Shown here: positions 1 through 8,906 of the stretch, piece by piece | Layout: each line of letters begins with the position of its first letter | Numbering within the stretch: position 1 is the first letter of the stretch | Assembly (NCBI RefSeq): GCF_001691555.1 | Contig: NZ_MAYN01000008.1 | Location: 1,232,682 to 1,296,681, forward strand | Source: Pantoea eucrina | GTDB lineage: Bacteria > Pseudomonadota > Gammaproteobacteria > Enterobacterales > Enterobacteriaceae | Reading direction: 5' to 3' | DNA: 64,000 nt | Program-made: the position numbers and the translations under genes | The notes under the pieces: generated by a model | The model's database searches: none | The model's input: the letters and a program-made list of their open reading frames with translations, nothing else | What the model was told of the DNA's origin: nothing

Positions 1-1
1 C

Positions 2-718
2 CGACTGGCCCATGCGATTGCCGCGCTGATCGGCGCCAGAGGCGAGCTGCAGGTCGCCGCGCTGAAGCCTGATTCGCTGACGCCAGAAGTGCGTGCGATC
101 CTGAGCAGCATCCGCGTGGGCGGCATGCCGGGCGATCCGGCGCTGGCGCGCGACTGGGGGGAACCGGGGCTGACGCCTGCCGAGCGCCTCTATGGCTGGA
201 ACACGATGGAGGTGCTGACCTTTATCACCGGCAACCCGGCGCGGCCGATGAATGCCATTCCCGCCAGCGCCACTGCGGTGTGCCAGCTACGCTTCGTGGT
301 GGGTACCGACTGGCAGCGGCTGGGGGAGCATGTGACTGCCCATCTCGCCGCCGCCGGATTTACCGACGTTGAGGTTGAGGTGCTGCACGGATCGCCTGCG
401 ACCCGGTTTGATCCGACCGATCCGCTGGTGGAGTGGGTGCTGGACACGATGGCGACGCTGTGTGAACAGCCTCCGGCATTGCTGCCGAACCTGGGCGGAT
501 CGCTGCCCAATGATGTGTTTGCAGATATTCTGGGTTTGCCGACGCTCTGGGTGCCGCACTCCTATCCGGCCTGCGGACAGCATGGCGTCAATGAGCATCT
601 GCTGACGCCAGTCGCGCGTGAAGGGTTGCAGATCATGACCGCGCTGCTGTGGGATCTGGGCGAGCGGGGCGACGCACTCATCGCCCGGGATCGTGCCAGA
701 GCAGGAGAAGCGCAATGA
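2..718 (+). CDS. M20 family metallopeptidase, C-terminal part (5' end outside window)
   Basis: The reading frame is open from base 2 and ends at a TGA at 716-718, so only the last ~238 residues are present. The visible part matches the dimerisation domain and the end of the catalytic domain of M20 amidohydrolases (ArgE/DapE/dipeptidase type), which cleave amide bonds with two metal ions. Near the C-terminus the stretches LPND and HSYPACGQHGVNEHLL fit the last metal-ligand region, where the His of QHGVNEH is the probable zinc ligand. The stop overlaps the start of the transporter gene (ATGA), so both are probably co-translated, suggesting uptake and hydrolysis of one N-acyl amino acid or dipeptide. 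The substrate is unknown. Confidence 0.85.
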   Translation, partial: RLAHAIAALIGARGELQVAALKPDSLTPEVRAILSSIRVGGMPGDPALARDWGEPGLTPAERLYGWNTMEVLTFITGNPARPMNAIPASATAVCQLRFVVGTDWQRLGEHVTAHLAAAGFTDVEVEVLHGSPATRFDPTDPLVEWVLDTMATLCEQPPALLPNLGGSLPNDVFADILGLPTLWVPHSYPACGQHGVNEHLLTPVAREGLQIMTALLWDLGERGDALIARDRARAGEAQ

Positions 719-1989
719 GCAGCCTGAACCCGGCCGTAACGCTTGCGGAGAGCAAACCTGCGCTGCATAAAACGCTGTTTGCCACCTGCATCGGCAATGC
801 ACTGGAGTGGTTTGATATTGCGGTGTATGGATTTTTTGCGAGCTATATCGCCCATACCTTTTTTCCGGTCAGCGATCCGGCGGTTTCGCTGCTGCTGACC
901 TTTGGCAGTTTTGGCGTCTCCTTTCTGATCCGCCCGCTGGGGGCAATCGTGCTGGGTAACTACGCCGATCGTCACGGACGCAAGCGGGCGCTGCTGCTCT
1001 CAATTAATCTGATGATGCTGGGCGGGGCGATCATTACTTTTATGCCGGGCTACGCGCACATCGGGTTGCTGGCCCCGCTGCTGATCCTGGCCGCGCGGCT
1101 GATTCAGGGATTCTCAGCTGGCGGCGAATTTGGCAGCTCAACGGCCTTTCTGGTTGAGCACTATCCTGAGCGTAAAGCCTTTATCGCCAGCTGGCAGTTC
1201 GCAACCCAGGGAGCCAGTACGCTGATGGCCTCGGCGTTTGGTCTGGGTCTGACGCAGCTGCTGACCGAAAGTGAAATGCAGGCGTGGGGCTGGCGTATTC
1301 CGTTTGCCTTTGGGCTGCTGATTGGCCCGCTGGGCCTTTATATCCGACGCCATGTGCATGAACCCGCAAGCTTTGCTGACCGCCCGCCGGAGCCCGCACC
1401 GCTGAAACGCCTGTTCGGGCGTCAGAAGCAGCTGATGCTGCTGGCCATTGGCCTGATGGTGATCTCAACTGCGGTCAACTACATGCTGAACTATGTGCCG
1501 ACCTGGGCGACGAAAAATCTGCATCTGTCAGGCACCGTGGCCTTCACCGCTACGCTGCTGGGCGGGGTGATCCTGACGCTGATGACACCGCTGATGGGGC
1601 TATGGGCCGAGCGCATTGGCCGGGCGCCGCTGATGTGGGGATCGCTGATACTGTTAATGGTCACTATCTGGCCGGCGTTCCGGCTGTTAGCGAACCATAC
1701 CACGCCGGTCACGCTGATTCTGCTGGTCTGCTGGATGGCGCTGCTGAAGTCGGTCTACTTCTCTGTGGTGCCCTCGGTGATGGCCGATCTCTTTCCTGCG
1801 GGCACGCGCGCCAGCGGTATGGCGATCAGCTATAACATTGCCGTTACGGTTTTTGGCGGCTTCGCGCCACTGATCTGTACTTTGCTGATCAGCTGGACGG
1901 GAACCAGCCTGGCACCGGGCTATTATCTGATGGCGATGTCGCTGCTGAGCGGGGCAGCCTTACTCTTCAGCCAGAAGCATATACGTTAA
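715..1989 (+). CDS. MFS transporter, metabolite:H+ symporter (MHS) family
   Basis: A 424-residue inner-membrane protein with about twelve hydrophobic segments. The N-terminus (NALEWFDIAVYGFFASYI) and the loop 2-3 motif (GNYADRHGRKRAL) are typical of the ProP/CitA/ShiA-like MHS branch; RLIQGFSAGGEFG in the fourth helix region is also diagnostic. Proton-coupled uptake of a carboxylate, amino acid or conjugate is expected. The start at 715 was chosen because it overlaps the upstream stop as ATGA and lies after an AGGAGAAGCGCA Shine-Dalgarno stretch; a longer frame from 649 would add 22 polar residues without membrane character. The operon with the M20 peptidase gene suggests that it imports the peptidase substrate. 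Confidence 0.88.
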   Translation: MSSLNPAVTLAESKPALHKTLFATCIGNALEWFDIAVYGFFASYIAHTFFPVSDPAVSLLLTFGSFGVSFLIRPLGAIVLGNYADRHGRKRALLLSINLMMLGGAIITFMPGYAHIGLLAPLLILAARLIQGFSAGGEFGSSTAFLVEHYPERKAFIASWQFATQGASTLMASAFGLGLTQLLTESEMQAWGWRIPFAFGLLIGPLGLYIRRHVHEPASFADRPPEPAPLKRLFGRQKQLMLLAIGLMVISTAVNYMLNYVPTWATKNLHLSGTVAFTATLLGGVILTLMTPLMGLWAERIGRAPLMWGSLILLMVTIWPAFRLLANHTTPVTLILLVCWMALLKSVYFSVVPSVMADLFPAGTRASGMAISYNIAVTVFGGFAPLICTLLISWTGTSLAPGYYLMAMSLLSGAALLFSQKHIR

Positions 1990-2039
1990 CGCCGTTGCCA
2001 CATTTTTGCCTGGCTTTGCCCGCGGCGCCGCAGTGTCGT

Positions 2040-2138
2040 TTACGATCCCGGCATGGCTGCGCCGCTGGCGATAAACCAGGCCAGAAACGTTACGCCGGCA
2101 ACGATAATAGCAATGGGAAACAGTAAACCAATCTTCAT
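2040..2138 (-). CDS. YoaK-like small membrane protein (32 aa)
   Basis: A 32-codon gene below usual length cut-offs. It encodes MKIGLLFPIAIIVAGVTFLA followed by WFIASGAAMPGS, one transmembrane helix with a short C-terminal tail. From memory, E. coli YoaK has the same length and shares the M-x-IG-x-x-FP start, the FLAWF core and the closing PG pair. The start has an AAGGATTGGCT Shine-Dalgarno region at normal distance. It lies 12 bases after the stop of the hypothetical gene 2151-2474 on the same strand, so the two may share a transcript. Function is unknown; membrane localisation is predicted from hydrophobicity. Confidence 0.75.
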   Translation of the reverse strand: MKIGLLFPIAIIVAGVTFLAWFIASGAAMPGS

Positions 2139-2150
2139 AGCCAATCCTTA

Positions 2151-2474
2151 TTAAGCGAGCCTGAGCAGCGCGCGATGCGTTTTCATTATGCTGAACAGTT
2201 CAAACTGCGTGGCACCCGCGATCTGCCGCAGGCGATCGCCTTTATAGTAATCGATGTGCTGAATGTGCCCGAGCTGACGCCAGACCACAATCGCAGATGC
2301 CAGCAGCGCACAGTTCTCTTCGTTCTGAAGGCAATCAACCGTTGCATAGCGGGTGTCATCCAGCGTATTGATAAAAACGCTCAGCGCAGCGGCTGGCACA
2401 ATCGCCCGGATATCATCCAGCATGACCTGGCTGACGGCGCGCGACAGAACCAGCGTTAATCGTTTACTGTTCAT
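2151..2474 (-). CDS. Hypothetical protein (107 aa) upstream of the YoaK-like gene
   Basis: I do not recognise this protein. It is soluble in appearance, with no signal peptide or membrane helix, and contains alternating amphipathic segments (LTLVLSRAVSQVMLDDIRAI, then ENCALLASAIVVWRQLGHI). I chose the ATG at 2474 (MNSKRL) because it follows an AGGGACGGTT stretch that can serve as ribosome binding site; a longer frame from 2516 adds 14 hydrophobic residues and is possible. It is followed closely by the YoaK-like gene on the same strand. Codon composition looks like its neighbours. Confidence 0.55.
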   Translation of the reverse strand: MNSKRLTLVLSRAVSQVMLDDIRAIVPAAALSVFINTLDDTRYATVDCLQNEENCALLASAIVVWRQLGHIQHIDYYKGDRLRQIAGATQFELFSIMKTHRALLRLA

Positions 2475-2555
2475 AACCGTCCCTGCGAAGAGCGTCAGCC
2501 CGATTATAAAGGGCAAAACGGACAGGATGCGAGGCGTGATGTATAAAAGCGGGAT

Positions 2556-2584
2556 CCGGCAGCGTGCGTCCCTGCTGCTGCCGG
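2556..2584 (-). terminator. Probable rho-independent terminator of sotB
   Basis: Eight-base inverted repeat CCGGCAGC / GCTGCCGG just beyond the sotB stop. Read on the minus strand it is followed within a few bases by a TTTT stretch. Confidence 0.6.
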
Positions 2585-2592
2585 TCAGTCAG

Positions 2593-3777
2593 CTAGCCAT
2601 TTGAGCGTAACTGCGGATAGCGGCGGAAAATCGCCACGCACCAGAACAGCGAGAAGAGCCCTATCAGCGCTCCGACGTTGCCCACATCCGAAAGCTGCAG
2701 ATGCTGGCTGACCTGGTTGCCGAGCAGCGCACCGGCTCCGATACCGATATTATAAATTCCGGAGAAGAGCGACATCGCGACATCAGTGGCGTCCGGGGCC
2801 AGTGACAACACGCGAACCTGCATCGCCAGACCGATCATCATCATCGCCATGCCCCAGATAATACAGAGGGTAATAATGGCGGTCGGGCGCACCGCAGCAA
2901 AGATCAGCAGCCCCATACACAGCGTGATCAGCGCAATGGCAGCGATTAACAGCGCGGAGGGGAAGCGGTTACCCAGCGTACTGAACAGAATACTGCCGAG
3001 AATACCCGCAGAGCCGAACAGCAGCAGCAGCAGGGTGGTAAAATTGGCATCTGCGTTCGCCACGACCTGCATAAAGGGCTCAATATAGCTGTAAGCGGTG
3101 TAATGTGCCGTGACCACCAGCGTCACCAGCAGATACATCGTGACCAGCGCCGGACGGCGGAACAGCATTGGCACGCTGCTGAGTGAGCCGGTATGTTCGC
3201 TTGGCAGACGCGGTAATACGCGCACCAGCAGGATCATCAGTACCAGTGCCGAGAGGCCAATCATGCCAAATGTTGTGCGCCAGCCGAGGTACTGTCCGAT
3301 CACGCGCCCGATGGGAACCCCCAGCACCATTGCCAGTGCGGTTCCGGTCGCAAGCATACTGAGCGCCTGCGTTTTCTTACCTGCCGGGGCCACCCGGATG
3401 GCAAGCGAGGCGGTGATCGACCAGAACACAGCGTGCGACAGCGCAATGCCGATACGGGAAACCACCAGAGAGCGGAAGTCCCATGCAAATGCAGAAAGCA
3501 CATGGCTGCCGGTAAAGAGAATAAACAGAACCGCCAGCAGCAGACGCCGCTCAACGTTACGCGTCAGCAGCATCAGCGGCAGCGACAGCAGCGCCACTAC
3601 CCAAGCATAAATGGTGAGCATGATACCCACATCGGCCGTTTTCATCGAAAAGCTTGCTGCAATATCGGAAAGCAGGCCCACCGGGACAAATTCAGTGGTG
3701 TTAAAGACAAACGCCGCAATGGCCAGCAGGACAACGCGTAGCCAGGCTGTTTTACGGGAAACGGTAGAAGTTTGCAT
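2593..3777 (-). CDS. sotB: Sugar efflux transporter SotB (MFS, DHA1)
   Basis: A 394-residue MFS exporter that closely follows remembered E. coli SotB (YdeA): [16 protein letters not shown] near the N-terminus, [11 protein letters not shown] in helix 2, SEHTGSL in the central loop, [17 protein letters not shown] at the start of the second half, and [16 protein letters not shown] [17 protein letters not shown] near the end. Twelve transmembrane segments are expected. The family expels arabinose, IPTG and related sugars from the cytoplasm. The ATG at 3777 (MQTSTVSRK) gives the family's usual length; it has no strong Shine-Dalgarno, and an upstream GTG at 3843 would add 22 residues. In E. coli the gene lies beside marC-marRAB, which is absent here. 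Confidence 0.92.
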   Translation of the reverse strand: MQTSTVSRKTAWLRVVLLAIAAFVFNTTEFVPVGLLSDIAASFSMKTADVGIMLTIYAWVVALLSLPLMLLTRNVERRLLLAVLFILFTGSHVLSAFAWDFRSLVVSRIGIALSHAVFWSITASLAIRVAPAGKKTQALSMLATGTALAMVLGVPIGRVIGQYLGWRTTFGMIGLSALVLMILLVRVLPRLPSEHTGSLSSVPMLFRRPALVTMYLLVTLVVTAHYTAYSYIEPFMQVVANADANFTTLLLLLFGSAGILGSILFSTLGNRFPSALLIAAIALITLCMGLLIFAAVRPTAIITLCIIWGMAMMMIGLAMQVRVLSLAPDATDVAMSLFSGIYNIGIGAGALLGNQVSQHLQLSDVGNVGALIGLFSLFWCVAIFRRYPQLRSNG

Positions 3778-4021
3778 GAAGTTTAAATTAGTCAGACAGC
3801 AGGTTAACGGGAGCAGAGACGCCTCGAAGGTGATCTGCGTCACAAATTAACTCTATTGTGGCTGATGAACCGGCAGATGGAAACCTGCTAAGGCTTTTTT
3901 ATTCCTCTGTTTACAACCGGCATCAGCCGCAGGCGGGAAAGTGAGCGTGGCGCAGGGCTGCCAGAGCGACGGCATAACGCTCTTTTCATGGCAGCATCAC
4001 TTCAGACCAGAATTATCAGAG

Positions 4022-4273
4022 TCACACCATATGTTTCAGGGCCACGCTATTGCAGTGATTCAGGTTTTTTTTTACGCCCACCGGACAGCACTGCTCGCAG
4101 CCCATGGCGCCCGGGTAAAATTTACGCGCCTGCTGAATGGCGGCGTTCGGGGCATAAAAGGTGCCAAGAAAGCGCCGGGCAGGGTCGGCTGGCAGGAACG
4201 GGCAGCCTTTTGCGTGCACCACATGATTGTCGTTATAACCGGCATGTTTATCGACATAATAAAAAAGCGCCAT
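4022..4273 (-). CDS. Small Cys/His-rich hypothetical protein (83 aa)
   Basis: Encodes MALFYYVDKHAGYNDNHVVH, then a GCPFLP segment, a RRFLGTFYAPNAAIQQARKFYP stretch and MGCEQCCP near the C-terminus. The spacing of His/Cys pairs (HVVHAKGC and GCEQCC) suggests a small metal-binding or redox-active fold. It resembles short hypothetical proteins with the order YYVD-H-GC-LP-YLG-A-GC-CC that I recall from several bacteria, but I cannot name a characterised member. Start 4273 has a GAGGTGG ribosome binding site; an ATG twelve bases upstream overlaps that site and is unlikely. It stands alone between the 5' sides and ends of two MFS genes. Confidence 0.65.
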   Translation of the reverse strand: MALFYYVDKHAGYNDNHVVHAKGCPFLPADPARRFLGTFYAPNAAIQQARKFYPGAMGCEQCCPVGVKKNLNHCNSVALKHMV

Positions 4274-4379
4274 TAACCACCTCATTGCTGTAAAAAAAAA
4301 CGTCTTACTATTATTGGAATAGAAAAGATTATAACGATGAATTGCAGTTTTGTTTCAGGTGGACCTGGAGAAAGGCGGT

Positions 4380-4409
4380 AAAAACGGAGCCGGGACGCTT
4401 CGCCCGGCT
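4380..4409 (-). terminator. Rho-independent terminator of ynfM
   Basis: Stem AGCCGGG / CCCGGCT directly downstream of the ynfM stop on the minus strand, followed by CCG and a run of five T (AAAAA at 4380-4384 on the plus strand). Confidence 0.8.
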
Positions 4410-4420
4410 ATAAAAGCGGA

Positions 4421-5662
4421 TCAGAGACGGCGACGCAACAGCAGATAGCCGGTGAGCAGCGCCAGAAGTAATAGCAGCGTAATAAACAGCGTGACGCCCG
4501 GCCAGCCGTAACGATGCCAGAACAGGCCGCCGGCCGTACCGGCCAGACTGGATCCCGCATAGTAGCTGAACAGATAAAGCGAAGAGGCCTGGCCTCTGGC
4601 GCGCCGGGCACGCGTGCCCACCCAGCCGCTGGCCACGGCGTGTGCGGCAAAAAAACCGGCGGTAAAGAGCATCATACCAGGAATGATTATCCATAAGGCG
4701 GGTGCCAGCGTCAGCAGCAGCCCGGCCAGCATAATGGCGATAGCGCTCAGCATGACCGGCCCGCGCCCAAAGCGGCTGGTCATGGCCCCTGCTTTGGGGG
4801 AACTCCAGGAGCCGGTGAGATAAACCAGCGACAGTAATCCCACTACCGCCTGGCTGAGAGCCCACGGTGCTCCCAGCAGCCGGTAGCCAATATAGTTAAA
4901 CAGGGTGACAAACGCGCCCATCAGCAGAAACGCTTCTGCAAACAGCAGCGGCAGCCCGCCGTCGCGCCAGTGCAGGCGGAAGTTGATCATCAGATGACGC
5001 GGACGGAGCGAGGCGGGGCGAAAGTGACGTGAAGCGGGCAGGATTTTCCAGAACATCAGTGCCGCCGCCAGCGAGCAGCAACCCACGACACCAATGGCGA
5101 TACGCCATGAATAAAAATCGGTGATGACCCCGGTGAGCAGGCGCCCGCTCATGCCGCCAATAGAGTTACCGCTGATATAGAGCCCCATAGAAAAAGCCAC
5201 CACCCGGGGGTGCATCTCTTCACTGAGGTAAGTCATACCGACGGCGGCCACGCCGCTGAGCGACAGGCCGATCAGCGCACGCATCAGCAGAATGGCGTGC
5301 CAGCTGTGCATCATGGCCGATAACAGCGTACATAATGCCCCCAGCATCAGCGCCGTCACCATTACCGGCTTACGACCGATAGCGTCTGAGAGCGGACCGG
5401 TAAACAGCAGACCCAGCGCCATTAAACCGGTAGAGAGCGACAGCGAAATACTGCTTTGTGCCGGCGTGATGCCGAATTGCTGAGACAGAACCGGCAGAAT
5501 AGGCTGAACACAATAGAGCAGCGCAAAGGTGGCCAGGCCGGCAGAAAACAGCGCCAGCGTTACCGGCAGGAACTGCGGTGATTCACGCCCGATGCGGGAG
5601 GTGGCGGCGCCGGCAGTGAAATCGGGATTGTCACGCACGAACAGCGAGGTAAGGCGGCTCAC
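4421..5662 (-). CDS. ynfM: MFS transporter YnfM
   Basis: A 413-residue inner-membrane transporter. FSAGLATFALLYCVQPILP, FTGPLSDAIGRKPVMV and LYISGNSIGGMSGRL are nearly the same as in remembered E. coli YnfM, as is the central NFRLHWRDGGLPLLFAEAF segment. The family is DHA1-like (putative arabinose/other efflux); no substrate is firmly established. It is divergently arranged with the LysR gene ynfL, as in E. coli. Odd detail: the C-terminal tail is short and ends in LLLRRRL. Start 5662 gives the expected soluble N-terminal extension before the first helix. Confidence 0.93.
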   Translation of the reverse strand: MSRLTSLFVRDNPDFTAGAATSRIGRESPQFLPVTLALFSAGLATFALLYCVQPILPVLSQQFGITPAQSSISLSLSTGLMALGLLFTGPLSDAIGRKPVMVTALMLGALCTLLSAMMHSWHAILLMRALIGLSLSGVAAVGMTYLSEEMHPRVVAFSMGLYISGNSIGGMSGRLLTGVITDFYSWRIAIGVVGCCSLAAALMFWKILPASRHFRPASLRPRHLMINFRLHWRDGGLPLLFAEAFLLMGAFVTLFNYIGYRLLGAPWALSQAVVGLLSLVYLTGSWSSPKAGAMTSRFGRGPVMLSAIAIMLAGLLLTLAPALWIIIPGMMLFTAGFFAAHAVASGWVGTRARRARGQASSLYLFSYYAGSSLAGTAGGLFWHRYGWPGVTLFITLLLLLALLTGYLLLRRRL

Positions 5663-5710
5663 AGGGTGTCCTTGTTCAGAGAGAATACCTTACTGTAAGA
5701 AGCGGTGAAT

Positions 5711-5736
5711 GAGATGTACAATATATTAATCATCTC
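5711..5736. promoter_or_regulatory. Inverted repeat, candidate YnfL operator
   Basis: GAGATG (5711-5716) and CATCTC (5731-5736) frame an AT-rich 14-base core in the 92-base gap between divergent ynfM and ynfL. LysR regulators usually bind such imperfect dyads between their gene and a divergent target. Confidence 0.45.
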
Positions 5737-5754
5737 AACTGATATGTTAAAAAT

Positions 5755-6651
5755 ATGAATATTGAGCTGCGTCACCTGCGTTATTTTATCGCTGTTGCTG
5801 AGGAGCTGCATTTTGGCCGCGCGGCACGACGTCTCAATATTTCTCAGCCACCGCTCAGCCAGCAGATCCAGCAGCTGGAGCAGAGCATTCAGGCCCGTCT
5901 GCTGGTGCGCACCAATCGCAGCGTACAGCTGACGCCCGCCGGTGCCGCTTTCCTGCAGGATGCGCGCGCTATTCTGCTGCAGGTGAACCAGAGTGCGGAC
6001 CGGGCTGCACGCATTCATCAGGGCCAGCAGGGCGAGCTGCGCATCGGTTTTACCTCATCCGCGCCTTTTACCGGGCTGGTTTCAGACGCGCTGTTTCGTT
6101 TTCGCCAGCGCTGGCCGGAAGTGCATATTCATATGCAGGAGTACAACACCCGCCAGCAGCTGACGCCGCTGCTTGATGGCCAGCTCGATCTTGGTGTGAT
6201 GCGTAATACGCCGCTGCCGGCAGATCTGCATTACCAGCTGCTGCTGCGCGAGCCATTGTATGCCGTGATGCACCGCGATCATGCGCTGGCGAAACACCGC
6301 AGTCTCTCCGTACGCGCCCTGGCCGGGGAGCCGTTTATTTTCTTTGACGCGCAAAGCGGTACGGCGCTCTACGGTGACATTCTGGCGCTGCTGCATCGCT
6401 ATCACGTCAGCCCGGTTGTTACGCAGGAGGCCGGTGAGGCGATGACAATTCTGGGCCTGGTCGCAACCGGGCTGGGGATCTCTGTCTTGCCCGCCGCTTT
6501 TGCCCGGGCCCGTCTGGCCGATCTGGTCTGGATCCCGCTGGAGGAGCATGATGCGCGCTCGGAAGTCTGGCTGGTCTGGCCGGCGCTGCGGGAACCCTCC
6601 GCGCAGATGCGCAATATGCAGGCGCTGATGCTGGAAAACGCTGAAATCTGA
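5755..6651 (+). CDS. ynfL: LysR-family regulator YnfL
   Basis: A 298-residue regulator. The N-terminal winged helix-turn-helix is MNIELRHLRYFIAVAEELHF followed by GRAARRLNISQPPLSQQIQQ, as in E. coli YnfL; residues ~90-290 form the periplasmic-binding-like effector domain (LRIGFTSSAPFTG start). It likely controls ynfM and itself. The start lies in an AT-rich leader without a strong Shine-Dalgarno, but no alternative start fits the conserved N-terminus. Confidence 0.93.
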   Translation: MNIELRHLRYFIAVAEELHFGRAARRLNISQPPLSQQIQQLEQSIQARLLVRTNRSVQLTPAGAAFLQDARAILLQVNQSADRAARIHQGQQGELRIGFTSSAPFTGLVSDALFRFRQRWPEVHIHMQEYNTRQQLTPLLDGQLDLGVMRNTPLPADLHYQLLLREPLYAVMHRDHALAKHRSLSVRALAGEPFIFFDAQSGTALYGDILALLHRYHVSPVVTQEAGEAMTILGLVATGLGISVLPAAFARARLADLVWIPLEEHDARSEVWLVWPALREPSAQMRNMQALMLENAEI

Positions 6652-6678
6652 CGCAATGCCGGCAGACTGGTTATGGCA

Positions 6679-6700
6679 ATCTGTGCGACCAGTCACATTT
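6679..6700 (+). promoter_or_regulatory. CRP-binding site upstream of mlc
   Basis: TGTGC-GACCAG-TCACA at 6682-6697 matches the CRP consensus TGTGA-N6-TCACA at 9 of 10 half-site positions. The E. coli mlc promoter is known to respond to cAMP-CRP, which fits. Confidence 0.65.
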
Positions 6701-6750
6701 TCAGCCAAATAGTTAACGCTCTCCGGCAAAGTACCTCACCATAGCGAATG

Positions 6751-6773
6751 TTTATTTAGAAGCGCGAAAATAT
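6751..6773 (+). promoter_or_regulatory. Candidate Mlc autoregulatory operator
   Basis: TTTATTTAGAAGCGCGAAAATAT has TTATTT and AAAATA arms and the CGCGAAA-type half typical of Mlc/NagC sites. It lies just upstream of the mlc start, consistent with the autoregulation known in E. coli. Confidence 0.5.
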
Positions 6774-6786
6774 CCGGGAGCAGGGT

Positions 6787-8004
6787 GTGAATCGGGAGAG
6801 TCAGCCGGGTCATATTGACCACATCAAACAGACTAATGCAGGCGTAGTCTATCGTCTGATTGACCAGTATGGGCCGATATCACGTATTGAACTCTCGAAG
6901 CGGGCGCAGCTGGCTCCCGCCAGCATCACCAAAATTGTACGTGAAATGCTGGATGCGCATCTGGTACAGGAAACGGAGTTTCAGGAGCCAGGCAGTCGCG
7001 GCCGCCCGGCGATCGGCCTCGTACTGGATACGCTGGCGTGGCACTACCTGGCGATACGCATTCAGCCCGGCGTGGTGACGCTGACGCTGCGCGATTTAAG
7101 CAGCCGCGCGCTGGAAGAGGATCGTCTGCCGCTGCCCGTGGTCTCTGACGTGCCGCTGCTGCAGACGCTGCAGACGCTGGTGGATGCGTTCTTTATCCGT
7201 CATCAGCAGCGGCTGGAGCGTCTGACGGCTATCGCTATCACTGCCCCTGGTCTGATTAATGCGGCTTCCGGCGTGGTCCATCGCATGCCGGGCTATGACG
7301 TACAGGATATGCCGCTTGGTGAAACGCTGGCGCAGCGCTCCGGCCTGCCGGTGTTTGTGCAGCATGACATTTCAGCGTGGACGCTGGCAGAGGCGCTGTT
7401 TGGCGCGTCGCGCGGCGCGCAGGATGTCATTCAGATTGTGATTGATGAGACCGTAGGCGCAGGCGTTATCAGCGGCGGTCAGCTGCTGCACAAAAGCGGT
7501 CGGGCGCTGGTAGAGATAGGGCATACGCAGATCGATCCGTGGGGCCAGCAGTGCTACTGCGGCAACCACGGCTGTCTGGAGACGGTAGCCAGCACCGCCA
7601 GCCTGCTGCAGCTGGTCCGGCAGCGACTCGCTCTGCAGTCTGACAGCCCGCTGCATCAGCAGCCGCTGACGCTGGAAAACCTCTGCCGTGCTGCGCAGCA
7701 GGGAGACCGGCTGGCACATGATGCGATTGCCGGCGTCGGCCATCACGTCGGACGCATGCTGGCGATGATGGTGAATATTTTCAACCCGCAAAAAATTCTT
7801 ATCGGTTCACCACTCAATCAGGCCGCAGATGTCCTTTTTCCTGCTGTAAGCAGCACTATCCGCCAGCAGGCGCTGCCCGCTTACAGCCGCGATCTTGAGC
7901 TGGTGCCTGCGTTAATGGACGATCCCGGTACGCTGGGAGCTGCAGCGCTCATCAAAGATGCTCTTTATAACGGTCATCTGCTGATCAAACTGCTGCAGGG
8001 ATAA
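6787..8004 (+). CDS. mlc: ROK-family repressor Mlc (glucose-responsive regulator)
   Basis: A 405-residue homologue of E. coli Mlc (DgsA, 406 aa). Residues ~10-70 form the winged HTH (NAGVVYRLIDQYGPISRIEL, APASITKIVREML). The ROK domain follows, with the zinc motif CYCGNHGCLE at about residue 258, and ends in the EIIB-glucose-binding tail GHLLIKLLQG. Mlc represses ptsG, manXYZ, malT and ptsHI and is released by dephosphorylated EIICB-Glc at the membrane. The start is a GTG at 6787 behind a GGGAG ribosome binding site. Gene order ynfM-ynfL-mlc-ynfK is the E. coli order. Confidence 0.96.
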   Translation: MNRESQPGHIDHIKQTNAGVVYRLIDQYGPISRIELSKRAQLAPASITKIVREMLDAHLVQETEFQEPGSRGRPAIGLVLDTLAWHYLAIRIQPGVVTLTLRDLSSRALEEDRLPLPVVSDVPLLQTLQTLVDAFFIRHQQRLERLTAIAITAPGLINAASGVVHRMPGYDVQDMPLGETLAQRSGLPVFVQHDISAWTLAEALFGASRGAQDVIQIVIDETVGAGVISGGQLLHKSGRALVEIGHTQIDPWGQQCYCGNHGCLETVASTASLLQLVRQRLALQSDSPLHQQPLTLENLCRAAQQGDRLAHDAIAGVGHHVGRMLAMMVNIFNPQKILIGSPLNQAADVLFPAVSSTIRQQALPAYSRDLELVPALMDDPGTLGAAALIKDALYNGHLLIKLLQG

Positions 8005-8112
8005 CTGCAGCTCACCTTAAGTTTGCGCTAACGCAAACTGCCTGCTGCGTCAATTATCTACACTGCCTTCTTCGCAGGCTACCCAGGCTGCTTACTGGAA
8101 GGAGTGGAACAG

Positions 8113-8817
8113 GTGAACACGTTATTTGTCACGGCTACGGATACCGGAGCAGGAAAAACGGTCGTTGCATGCGCGCTGCTGCAATCGCTGGCGCAGGCAA
8201 ACATCTGCGCCGCAGGTTTTAAACCTGTGGCAAAAGAGGCGCGCGCCACGCCGGAAGGATTGCGTAACCGCGATGCAGAACTGCTGCAGCAGGCGTCAGG
8301 GCTGACGCTGAGCTATCCGGCTGTTAATCCGGTTATACTGACGGAAAATGAGGCCGGCGCGGGCATCCTGCAGCCCGTCGACTACGCGTTGCTTGACCGG
8401 CGTCTGGCAGAGCTGCAGGCGCAGGCCGGATATGTGATCGTTGAGGGCACAGGCGGCTGGCGCAGCCTGATGAACGATCGGCAGCCACTCGCCAGCTGGG
8501 TACAGCAACAGCAGCTGCCGGTCGTGCTGGTCGTAGGGATCAAAACGGGGTGCATCAATCATGCGCTGCTGACGGCGGAGGCGATTGTGCATGACGGGCT
8601 GACGCTGGCAGGCTGGGTCGCAAACCGTATTAATCCGGGCCTTGCCCATTACGCTGAGATTGTCAGCGTGCTGAGCGACCGGCTCAAGGCGCCGCTACTG
8701 GGAGAGCTGCCTTATCTCCCGCGCGCTGAACAGCGCGATCTGACCCGTTATATCAATCCCGGCGCGTTAATCGGGCCGTCGGTGCACTCAGCCAGTGCAC
8801 ACAGCGCCGCCGTATAA
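8113..8817 (+). CDS. ynfK: Dethiobiotin synthetase paralogue YnfK (BioD2)
   Basis: A 234-residue ATP-dependent carboxylate-amine ligase of the BioD family. The P-loop is TDTGAGKT near residue 10, followed by the GFKPVAK and VEGTGGWRSLMND segments; VANRINPGLAHYAE and GELPYLPRAEQRDL agree with remembered YnfK. BioD closes the ureido ring of dethiobiotin; the role of this second copy is not settled. I prefer the GTG at 8113, eight bases after GGAG, over the GTG at 8104, which overlaps that site. It sits directly after mlc, as in E. coli. Confidence 0.92.
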   Translation: MNTLFVTATDTGAGKTVVACALLQSLAQANICAAGFKPVAKEARATPEGLRNRDAELLQQASGLTLSYPAVNPVILTENEAGAGILQPVDYALLDRRLAELQAQAGYVIVEGTGGWRSLMNDRQPLASWVQQQQLPVVLVVGIKTGCINHALLTAEAIVHDGLTLAGWVANRINPGLAHYAEIVSVLSDRLKAPLLGELPYLPRAEQRDLTRYINPGALIGPSVHSASAHSAAV

Positions 8818-8906
8818 AACAACATGCGTATCCAGCTCTGCAGACTCTCCCTGCTGCGTCTGCTTCTGCCGGCAAATTTGCAGCGGGCAGAAGGGCGGAA
8901 CAGGGC

